Positions 1 to 5,007 of a stretch of 5,007 bases of DNA are shown piece by piece (the stretch's first letter is position 1; every line of letters starts with the position of its first letter). The stretch lies in the NCBI GenBank assembly GCA_900551145.1, contig URUQ01000103.1, positions 1-5,007 of the forward strand, given 5' to 3'. The stretch is from an uncultured Eubacteriales bacterium (GTDB lineage: Bacteria > Bacillota > Clostridia > Christensenellales > CAG-917). The notes under the pieces were generated by a model. It saw only the letters and a program-made list of their open reading frames with translations, searched no databases and was not told where the DNA came from. The translations under genes and the position numbers were made by a program.

Positions 1-26
1 GGCTCGGAGATGTGTATAAGAGACAG
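1..26 (+). other. Nextera (Tn5) sequencing adapter, left end
   Basis: This is library adapter and not genomic DNA. Bases 8-26 read AGATGTGTATAAGAGACAG, the 19-bp Tn5 mosaic end used in Nextera libraries, and bases 1-7 (GGCTCGG) are the adjoining part of the Read 2 (i7-side) adapter. The same 26 bases occur as an exact reverse complement at 4961-4986. Genomic sequence starts at base 27, inside ftsY. This should be trimmed before any homology search. Confidence 0.97.
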
Positions 27-614
27 GTTTTTCTTGTTGTGAAGTCTGCCTGCGGTATCCACCAAAATGACGTCGTTGCCTTTTGCTTTTGCGGATGATA
101 TGGCGTCAAATACGACTGCCGCGGGATCTGCGCCCTCGTTGTGACGGATAACCCTAACGCCTGCACGTTGTCCCCACACCTCGAGCTGTTCGCTTGCGGC
201 GGCTCTAAACGTATCTGCGGCGGCAACTACGACGCTTCTCCCTTGCTCTTTGAAGTAATGCGCAAGTTTGCCTATGGCGGTGGTTTTCCCGACGCCGTTC
301 ACGCCCGAAAGCAAGATAACGAGCGGATATTCGTACTCGGGAATATCGTAATCGATATCCTCAATCATAAGATTGATAAGCAACTCTTTGGCGTCTTCGG
401 GTTTTTTGATTTTCTTTTCGAAAATCATGTGTTTGAGCTCTTCGATAAGATTCTCCGTTGCAGTGACGCCGACGTCGGCAGTCAAAAGCGCTTCTTCGAG
501 ATTTTCGTAGAACTCGTCGTCAAGTTCTCTTGCGGAAAACGCAAAGAACAACTTTTTCGAGAACGCGTCTTTGGTCTTTTTTATCCCTTGTATGATTTTT
601 TGGAAAAAGTTCAT
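27..614 (-). CDS. ftsY: FtsY, signal recognition particle receptor GTPase (5' part, 3' end cut by adapter)
   Basis: FtsY is the membrane-associated SRP-family GTPase that docks the ribosome-nascent chain-Ffh complex at the Sec translocon. The frame runs leftward from ATG at 614-612 for 196 codons and then hits the adapter. Residues 1-25 form a short basic, amphipathic stretch (starting MNFFQKIIQGIKK) suited to membrane contact, and there is no long acidic A domain. The helical N domain covers about 26-95, with the conserved ADVGV at 46-50. The G domain follows: Walker A GVNGVGKTT at 104-112, in the FtsY form (Ffh usually has GxQGxGKTT); ADTFRAAA at 133-140 with EQL after it; and DTAGRL at 186-191. 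The TKxD guanine-specificity motif and C-terminal helices, roughly the last 100 residues, lie beyond the insert. The start is supported by an AGGTG element 4 nt upstream. The plus-strand open frame across this gene is a shadow. Identity is secure. Confidence 0.96.
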
Positions 615-618
615 ATAG

Positions 619-624
619 CACCTA
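619..624 (-). promoter_or_regulatory. ftsY ribosome binding site
   Basis: Read on the minus strand the sequence is TAGGTG, then CTAT, then ATG. AGGTG matches the 3' part of the ideal AGGAGGTG Shine-Dalgarno sequence, so the short 4-nt gap to the start is acceptable. The base of the first intergenic hairpin (627-642) lies only 2 nt upstream of this site, so folding of that hairpin could affect ribosome access. Confidence 0.6.
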
Positions 625-626
625 TT

Positions 627-754
627 TTCTCGCAAGCGAGAATAGTTTTTAGCCTAGGGCTAAAAGTGATATTGCGACTTCATCGCAGTGATATTTGCGC
701 TTTGCGCAAGTGATATTTTTGGCTTGCGCCAAAAGTGATATTCGCACTTTGTGC
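627..754. repeat. Array of six small hairpins joined by conserved AGTGATATT linkers
   Basis: Four exact copies of AGTGATATT lie at 665-673, 687-695, 709-717 and 734-742, with degenerate versions possible at about 644-650 and 756-764. Between and beside them are six inverted repeats with different stems: TTCTCGC/GCGAGAA (627-642), TTTTAGCC/GGCTAAAA (647-665), GCGA/TCGC (674-686), TTGCGC/GCGCAA (695-709), TTTTGGC/GCCAAAA (717-734) and GCAC/GTGC (744-754). Hairpin centres are 21.5 to 24 nt apart, which is very regular. The linker is conserved in sequence, while the stems change sequence but keep pairing. On the minus strand the linker reads AATATCACT. The array starts 13 bp upstream of the ftsY start codon. 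I recall similar linker-hairpin strings in intergenic DNA of gut clostridia but know no established name or function. It is not a CRISPR array: the repeat is 9 bp and the unit about 23 bp. Confidence 0.88.
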
Positions 755-761
755 AAGTTGT

Positions 762-787
762 GGAATATTCCGTATTAAAAATTTAAT
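762..787. repeat. Two adjacent short palindromes, possible operator
   Basis: GGAATATTCC at 762-771 is a perfect 10-bp palindrome. It is followed two bases later by the inverted repeat ATTAAA-AA-TTTAAT at 774-787. Such symmetric sites can bind dimeric regulators, and this pair lies between the hairpin array and the comM promoter region. In AT-rich intergenic DNA short palindromes also arise by chance, so a regulatory role is only a guess and no regulator family is recognised. Confidence 0.25.
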
Positions 788-895
788 CGTAGTTTAACGT
801 TTGAGATTTATCGTTTTTGGTAAGGAAATGCAGTGAAAACGGAAAAATATTTTTTTGCGGTATCTAATGCCTTGGATATATATTACATACCCGTT

Positions 896-966
896 TTGCA
901 AAAATGCGAGGGATAAATACTATTGCGTTTTTTGCACGCTTATGCTAATATAAATAGACTTATAAT
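896..966 (+). promoter_or_regulatory. Candidate sigma-A-type promoter cluster for comM-dprA-topA
   Basis: Several overlapping possibilities are visible. One is TTGCGT (923-928), a 17-bp spacer, then TAATAT (946-951) preceded by an extended -10 TG at 943-944. A second is TTGCAA (896-901), 16 bp, then TACTAT (918-923). A third is a perfect -10 TATAAT at 961-966 with no good -35 at normal spacing. The first would give a leader of about 30 nt and the third about 15 nt. The sequence cannot decide among them, but a promoter in this stretch is likely because comM is the first gene of its strand here. Confidence 0.45.
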
Positions 967-974
967 ATATATAT

Positions 975-980
975 GGGGAA
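975..980 (+). promoter_or_regulatory. comM ribosome binding site
   Basis: GGGGAA lies 6 nt before ATG at 987. This decides the start: the in-frame TTG at 981 directly abuts the site with no spacer, and starting at 987 gives the N-terminus MLAKLTSYALDGL, which matches the usual beginning of the family. Confidence 0.65.
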
Positions 981-986
981 TTGCGT

Positions 987-2513
987 ATGTTGGCAAAACT
1001 TACAAGCTACGCCCTCGATGGATTGACGGGTTACGCCGTCGACGTCGAAATCGACATAAACAGCGGGCTTCCCGGTTACGATATGGTGGGACTTGCGTCC
1101 ACTGCGACCAAGGAAAGCAAAGAACGTGTGCGCTCGGCAATTAAGAATAGCGGATTTCAATATCCCGCAAAGCGCATAATTGTCAATCTTGCGCCCGCGG
1201 ACACCAAGAAAGAAGGTCCTACATTCGACTTGCCCGTGGCTCTCGGTATTATGGCGGCGACGGGACAAATCGAAAATAAATCTTACAAAAACTACGTGAT
1301 TATCGGAGAACTTTCGCTTGACGGGCAACTACGCCACGTCAACGGAATTATGCCTCTTCTTATATCGGCAATGCAAGAGGGGCATAAGAAGTTTATTATC
1401 CCCGAAGAGAACGCAAGAGAGGCAAGTTTCATAGAGGGTATAGAAGTATACGCTTTGCCCACGCTCCGCGACGTCGTGGAGATGTTGAGCGGCGTGGTGT
1501 ACGAAAAAGTGCCCACTTCCACTTACGAATCCGCTTGCGTGAGTCACGGCTATGGTGTGGACTTTGCGGATGTTAAGGGACAAACGGTTGCGAAACGCGC
1601 AATGGAAATCGCGGTTGCCGGAGGACACAACGTTATTATGATAGGACCGCCCGGTGCAGGCAAAACTATGCTTGCAAAGTGTGTTCCCACGATTATGCCC
1701 GAGATGACCTTTGAAGAGGCAATCGAAGTGACCAAAATACACAGCGTTGCGGGCATACTCGACAGCAATATCGGTATAGTTACGACGCGCCCGTTCAGAA
1801 CTCCGCACCATACGACTACCGTTCCCGCGCTCGTCGGCGGAGGCACAAAGGCAAAACCGGGTGAAGTGAGCCTCGCAAACCACGGAGTACTTTTCCTTGA
1901 CGAAATGCCCGAGTATTCGCGCCACGCGTTGGAAACGTTGCGTCAACCGCTCGAAGACAGGAAAGTCACCGTATCGAGAGTGCAACAAACCACGGAATAT
2001 CCCGCAAACTTTATGCTTGTTGCGAGCATGAACCCGTGTCCGTGCGGAAATTACGGCTCCAAAAATCAAATTTGCCGTTGTACCCCTTCGCAAATACACA
2101 ATTACGTGTCCAAACTCAGCGGTCCGCTTATGGACAGAATAGATTTGCAAATCGAAGTTGATAATATCACTTACGACGAACTTCGCGGAAAGCAAAGCGG
2201 TGAGACGTCGGCGCAAATCAAAGAGCGCATAAACAGAGTGCGCAAACTGCAAAGAGAAAGATTTGCAAACGACGGAATTATGACCAACGCCGAGATGGGC
2301 TCGCGCGAACTCGCGAAGTATTGCCAAATCGACAAAGATTGCGAAAGACTTTTGCAAAAGGCGTTCGACAAGCTCAATTTGAGCGCAAGAGGCACGACCC
2401 GCATACTAAAAGTGGCAAGGACGATTGCCGATATCGAAGGCGAAGAAAACATATTGCCCGTGCACATTGCCGAGGCAATTCAGTATAGAGGACTGGATAG
2501 GAAGTACAGTTGA
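987..2513 (+). CDS. comM: ComM/YifB family Mg-chelatase-like AAA+ ATPase (branch-migration helicase)
   Basis: The protein has 508 residues, the normal length for the family. Residues about 15-140 form the ChlI-like N-terminal domain, with EIDINSGLPGYDMVGLA near the start. The AAA+ Mg-chelatase domain spans about 189-395: Walker A GPPGAGKT at 220-227, RPFRTPHHT at 268-276, Walker B VLFLDE at 301-306, and MDRID at 382-386 with a probable arginine finger region. A four-cysteine cluster NPCPCG...CRC (Cys351, 353, 363, 365) is typical of the family and suggests a metal site. The C-terminal domain (about 400-498) has SARGTTRILKVARTIADIE. Despite the family name, these proteins do not make chlorophyll. 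Characterised ComM proteins are hexameric helicases that drive branch migration during natural transformation, and orthologues called YifB are widespread. The gene overlaps dprA by one base, supporting co-transcription. A role in recombination in this organism is inferred from homology. Confidence 0.95.
   Translation: MLAKLTSYALDGLTGYAVDVEIDINSGLPGYDMVGLASTATKESKERVRSAIKNSGFQYPAKRIIVNLAPADTKKEGPTFDLPVALGIMAATGQIENKSYKNYVIIGELSLDGQLRHVNGIMPLLISAMQEGHKKFIIPEENAREASFIEGIEVYALPTLRDVVEMLSGVVYEKVPTSTYESACVSHGYGVDFADVKGQTVAKRAMEIAVAGGHNVIMIGPPGAGKTMLAKCVPTIMPEMTFEEAIEVTKIHSVAGILDSNIGIVTTRPFRTPHHTTTVPALVGGGTKAKPGEVSLANHGVLFLDEMPEYSRHALETLRQPLEDRKVTVSRVQQTTEYPANFMLVASMNPCPCGNYGSKNQICRCTPSQIHNYVSKLSGPLMDRIDLQIEVDNITYDELRGKQSGETSAQIKERINRVRKLQRERFANDGIMTNAEMGSRELAKYCQIDKDCERLLQKAFDKLNLSARGTTRILKVARTIADIEGEENILPVHIAEAIQYRGLDRKYS
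2499..2504 (+). promoter_or_regulatory. dprA ribosome binding site inside the end of comM
   Basis: AGGAAG lies within the last codons of comM, 8 nt before ATG at 2513. It favours ATG 2513 over the in-frame TTG at 2510. With the TGATG stop/start overlap, dprA is probably translated by ribosomes finishing comM as well as by direct initiation. Confidence 0.6.
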
Positions 2514-3592
2514 TGGACGGACAAGATCATACAAGCAAAACTTTGCTTGCGCTATCGTGCGTCGAGGAGCTTTCTTTGAAAAAGAAAACCGTATTGCTCG
2601 ATACAATCGACGTTGACGAAATCGGCACGGAAGATGCAAAGGATATCGTTTTCAAAATTCTCGGTGACGACCACGCAACGGATTTTTATAAGAAACTGCA
2701 AAGCGTGGACGACATCGTCGAGGATCTCAAAAAGAGGGACGTACACTATATCACTTGCTACGACGACGAGTATCCCGAGCAACTTGCCGAAGTCTACGAT
2801 AGACCGCTATTGTTGTTTGTAAAAGGCAACGTGTCCGCTCTTAAAAAGAGATGCATATCCGTGGTAGGCACACGCCGTCCCACGAGATACGGCGCAAAGG
2901 TGGCGGAAGAGTTTTCACGAGAATTTGCAAAAGCGGGACTTTGCATAGTGTCGGGTTTTGCAAGAGGAGTAGACTCAATTGCGCACAAAGCGTGCGTGGA
3001 AAACGGCTCTGAAACGGTTGCGGTGTTTGCGTGCGGACTTGACGTCGTTTATCCTGCCGAACACAGAGGACTTATGGACAGCGTGCTTGCAAACGGCGGT
3101 GCGATAGTCAGCGAATATCCGATGGGAACGAAGCCTCTTCAATATCATTTTCCCGAGCGCAATCGCATCGTGAGCGGACTTGGCGAAGCAGTGTTTCTAC
3201 CGCAAGCGGCAACCAAGAGCGGATCGCTCATCACAATAAGGCTTGCAATAGAGCAAGGAAAAGATATATTCATCGTGCCGAGCAATATTTACGACGAGGA
3301 AAGTGCGGGCAATAACGAACTTTTGAGAGAAATGCCACACGCACTCGTCATAAAACCCGAGGATGTGCTTGACGCTATGCATATATCGAGAGAAGTCGTC
3401 GAGAAAAAGACGATAGAACTCGATTTCACTCAAAATCAAATTCTCGAATACCTCAAAGGTGAGGAACGCCACGTAGAAGACCTTATAGAACTTACCGGTC
3501 TCAACGTGAGCGAACTTACGTCCGTGCTTTTCGACCTCGAAATAGAGGGGCTTATCGTAAAGACGGCGGGCAACTATTACGCACTTGCGTAA
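2513..3592 (+). CDS. dprA: DprA/Smf, DNA-processing protein and RecA loader
   Basis: The product has 359 residues, within the family range. DprA binds single-stranded DNA in the cytoplasm, shields it from nucleases and helps load RecA in transformation. The N-terminal 1-75 is helical and poorly conserved, without an obvious GLG helix-hairpin-helix motif. YPEQL at 87-91 and LLLFVKGN at 99-106 lead into the Rossmann-like DprA core (about 111-290): VVGTRRPTRYG at 117-127, IVSGFARGVD at 145-154, CGLDVVYP at 174-181, SEYPMGT at 200-206, FPERNRIVSGL at 213-223 and SGSLIT at 236-241, followed by EQGKDIFIVPSN at 247-258. Residues 303-359 form the C-terminal winged-helix domain ending GNYYALA. Small departures are VPSN where VPGS or VPGN is usual, and ACGLD where GCGLD is common; neither looks inactivating. 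The start shares its A with the comM stop (TGATG). topA follows after 46 bp, a conserved neighbour in Bacillota. Confidence 0.96.
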   Translation: MDGQDHTSKTLLALSCVEELSLKKKTVLLDTIDVDEIGTEDAKDIVFKILGDDHATDFYKKLQSVDDIVEDLKKRDVHYITCYDDEYPEQLAEVYDRPLLLFVKGNVSALKKRCISVVGTRRPTRYGAKVAEEFSREFAKAGLCIVSGFARGVDSIAHKACVENGSETVAVFACGLDVVYPAEHRGLMDSVLANGGAIVSEYPMGTKPLQYHFPERNRIVSGLGEAVFLPQAATKSGSLITIRLAIEQGKDIFIVPSNIYDEESAGNNELLREMPHALVIKPEDVLDAMHISREVVEKKTIELDFTQNQILEYLKGEERHVEDLIELTGLNVSELTSVLFDLEIEGLIVKTAGNYYALA

Positions 3593-3614
3593 GCCGATAA
3601 AGAAATTTTTGTAG

Positions 3615-3627
3615 GGGGCAATGCCCC
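3615..3627 (+). other. GC-rich hairpin just before the topA ribosome binding site
   Basis: GGGGC-AAT-GCCCC forms a 5-bp all-GC stem with a 3-nt loop in the 46-bp gap between dprA and topA. It ends immediately before the AAGGAG of topA. No T-run follows it on either strand, so it is a poor intrinsic terminator. It could set the spacing or accessibility of the topA ribosome binding site, or mark a processing point in the transcript; both are inference. Confidence 0.5.
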
Positions 3628-3633
3628 AAGGAG
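3628..3633 (+). promoter_or_regulatory. topA ribosome binding site
   Basis: AAGGAG is a strong Shine-Dalgarno match, 5 nt before ATG at 3639. It fixes the topA start and gives the N-terminus MKQLIIVESP, which is the expected beginning of bacterial topoisomerase I. Confidence 0.85.
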
Positions 3634-3638
3634 ACATA

Positions 3639-4960
3639 ATGAAACAACTCATAATAGTCGAGTCACCGCACAAAGCCAAAACGATACAAAAGTATCTTGG
3701 CAACGACGTTGCGGTGCTTGCGTCCAAAGGTCACGTTTGCGACTTGCCTGCGCGCTCTTTGGGTATCGACGTCGACAACGGGTTCAAACCTCAATACATC
3801 GTCACGTCGGACAAGGAATCAACCATAAAACAACTTTCACAAGCAGTGAAGAAGTACGACAAAGTGTACCTCGCAACCGACCCCGACCGCGAAGGTGAAG
3901 CTATATCTTGGCACTTGAAAAACACGCTCGGCGTAAAGGGCGATAAGGTGCGTATAGAGTTCTACGAGATTTCCCCCAAAGCGGTGCGTGCCGCTATGGA
4001 AAATCCGCGCGAGATCAATATGGATCTCGTCAACAGCCAACAAGCAAGACGCGTGCTTGACAGACTTGTGGGCTACAAAATTTCTCCCATACTTTCGCGC
4101 AAACTCAAGCCGAGTTTGTCTGCGGGACGCGTACAATCCGCCGCTCTAAAAATGATAGTGGACAGAGAAAAAGAGATACGCGATTTTAAGCCGGAAGAGT
4201 ACTGGACTATAAACGCGCTTTTGCTCAAAGACGGCGCAAAAAAGACCAAAGCGAACCTTTTCAACGCATCGCTCAACGATATAAACGGTGAGAAAATCAA
4301 GCCGACTTCCGCAGACGAAGCGTACGCAATCGCAGATCGAATGAAGACAAGCGACTTCCGCGTGGACGAGGTGAAAAAGAGCGTTTCTTCGTCAAAACCC
4401 GCTCCGCCGTTTACCACTAGTACGATGCAACAAGAGGCAAGCCATAAGCTCAATATGACTGCCGAAAGGACATCGAGAGTGGCGCAACAACTCTATGAGG
4501 GCGTAAACATCGAGGGTGAGGGTCAACACGCACTCATCACTTATATCCGTACCGACAGCGTACGTATTTCTCCCGATTTTGCAAAAATAGCACTTGCGTA
4601 CATCGCTCAAAACTATGGAAGCGAATACGCCCCGAAGGTGCAAAACATATATAAAACCAGCGATAATGCCCAAGACGCGCATGAGGCTATAAGACCTATC
4701 GACCTCAACCGCACGCCCAAATCTCTCGAAGGCAAGATGGACAGAGACGCGTTTAGACTCTACAAACTCGTGTACGAACGCTTTATGGCGTCGCAAATGA
4801 CTCCCGCGCAATACAACACGATGAGAGTGCATATCGTCGGCGAAAAAGACGGCGATAAACTCGGCTTCGTCGTGAGAGGCAAGAGCGTCAAATTCAAGGG
4901 ATACACCGCCGTATATTCGCAAACGGTGGAAGAGAATGACGAAGATAAAGAACTTGACAC
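3639..4960 (+). CDS. topA: DNA topoisomerase I, type IA (5' part, 3' end cut by adapter)
   Basis: TopA relaxes negatively supercoiled DNA by cutting one strand through a covalent 5'-phosphotyrosine and passing the other strand. The first 440 codons are present; full proteins in Bacillota are around 690 residues, so part of the core and any zinc-finger C-terminal domain are missing. The Toprim domain (about 1-115) has VESPHKAKTI with the catalytic Glu8, GHVCDLP at 31-37, and ATDPDREGEAISWHL at 79-93 with acidic D81 and D83. The DNA-binding core has QQARRVLDRLVGYKISP at 134-150 and LSAGRVQSAAL at 160-170. The active-site tyrosine is Tyr302 in ITYIRTDSVRIS, preceded by LYEGVNIEGEG. DAQ-type motif QDAHEAIRP follows. 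GHVCDLP has Cys where Arg is usual in GHIRDLP. The open frame reads into adapter after D440; later residues are artificial. Position downstream of dprA fits the common dprA-topA order. Confidence 0.97.
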
Positions 4961-5007
4961 CTGTCTCTTATACACATCTCCGAGCCCACGAGACGGACTC
5001 CTATCTC
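4961..5007 (-). other. Nextera (Tn5) adapter with i7 index, right end
   Basis: Bases 4961-4979 are CTGTCTCTTATACACATCT, the Tn5 mosaic end. They continue through the Read 2 adapter to 4994, then GGACTCCT at 4995-5002, which matches Nextera index N705 as I remember it, then ATCTC at 5003-5007, the start of the P7 flow-cell sequence. None of this is genomic. The last genomic base is 4960. Confidence 0.98.

Larger units (their letters stand above)
615..986. other. Divergent intergenic region between ftsY and comM
   Basis: This 372-bp region between divergently oriented starts holds no convincing gene. Bases 627-754 carry a six-hairpin array; 762-787 hold two short palindromic elements; 896-966 hold candidate promoters for comM; and 975-980 is the comM ribosome binding site. 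Bases 788-895 are AT-rich and I find no gene, tRNA or strong terminator there. I could not identify a convincing minus-strand promoter for ftsY, so whether the hairpin array is in the ftsY 5' leader is unknown. Confidence 0.85.

Noticed and set aside
141..713. Plus-strand open frame of 190 codons
   Set aside because: It lies antisense to ftsY, whose minus-strand translation shows clear SRP-GTPase motifs, and it runs on into the hairpin array.
665..742. Possible CRISPR array
   Set aside because: The repeat is only 9 bp, the intervening segments are palindromes of about 13-18 bp, and no cas gene is visible.
859..891. Possible GGTAT/ATACC stem as a structured RNA
   Set aside because: Only 5 bp with a loop of over 20 AT-rich bases; this is within what chance gives, and no known RNA family is recognised.
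923..1144. Plus-strand open frame of 73 codons overlapping the start of comM
   Set aside because: It overlaps the comM coding region in another frame, covers the promoter region, and its arginine-rich product has no recognisable motif.
1329..2357. Minus-strand open frame of 342 codons inside comM
   Set aside because: It is long but antisense to a fully conserved AAA+ protein, shows no recognisable domain, and has no good ribosome binding site seen; codon bias of comM explains the open frame.
3611..3633. Intrinsic terminator after dprA
   Set aside because: The hairpin is followed by AAGGAG on the plus strand. On the minus strand the downstream bases are CTACAAAAATTTC, which lacks a proper T-tract, so neither direction fits.
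3197..3727. Minus-strand open frame spanning the dprA-topA junction
   Set aside because: It is antisense to the conserved winged-helix end of DprA and the Toprim start of TopA, with no recognisable motif.
4760..4975. Minus-strand open frame at the right end
   Set aside because: It begins inside adapter sequence and is antisense to topA.
1..5007. A 5-kb mobile element bounded by 26-bp terminal inverted repeats
   Set aside because: The repeats are the Nextera adapter with the Tn5 mosaic end, followed on the right by an index and P7 bases. There is no transposase inside, and all genes are housekeeping.

Overview
The window is about 4.9 kb of bacterial chromosome (27-4960) with Illumina Nextera (Tn5) adapter sequence left on both ends (1-26 and 4961-5007). 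The adapters cut into the two outer genes, so both are incomplete only because the insert ends there. Gene content, AAGGAG-type ribosome binding sites, an FtsY without a long acidic N-terminal domain, and the order comM(yifB)-dprA-topA point to a Bacillota (Firmicutes) member, most likely an uncultured clostridial lineage. That placement is inference; there is no rRNA here to confirm it. TGA acts as a stop (end of comM) and TGG codes for Trp, so the standard bacterial code applies.

Layout: on the minus strand, 27-614 is the first 196 codons of ftsY, the signal recognition particle receptor. A 372-bp intergenic region (615-986) separates it from a divergent plus-strand cluster. The ftsY-proximal half of this region holds a regular array of six small hairpins joined by a conserved 9-bp linker (AGTGATATT, four exact copies). 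The other half is AT-rich and carries candidate promoters for the plus-strand genes. The plus-strand cluster is comM (987-2513, Mg-chelatase-like AAA+ protein of the YifB/ComM family), dprA (2513-3592, overlapping comM by one base) and topA (3639-4960, cut by the adapter after 440 codons).

The three plus-strand genes look like one operon for DNA handling. DprA protects incoming or exposed single-stranded DNA and loads RecA, ComM is the branch-migration helicase that extends the recombination joint, and TopA removes negative supercoils. ComM and DprA occur widely in bacteria never shown to be transformable, so their presence alone does not prove competence. FtsY is unrelated in function (co-translational membrane targeting) and is divergently transcribed.

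I see no undescribed multi-gene system. The feature most worth pursuing is the intergenic hairpin array, in which the linker is conserved in sequence while the hairpin stems differ in sequence but keep their pairing.
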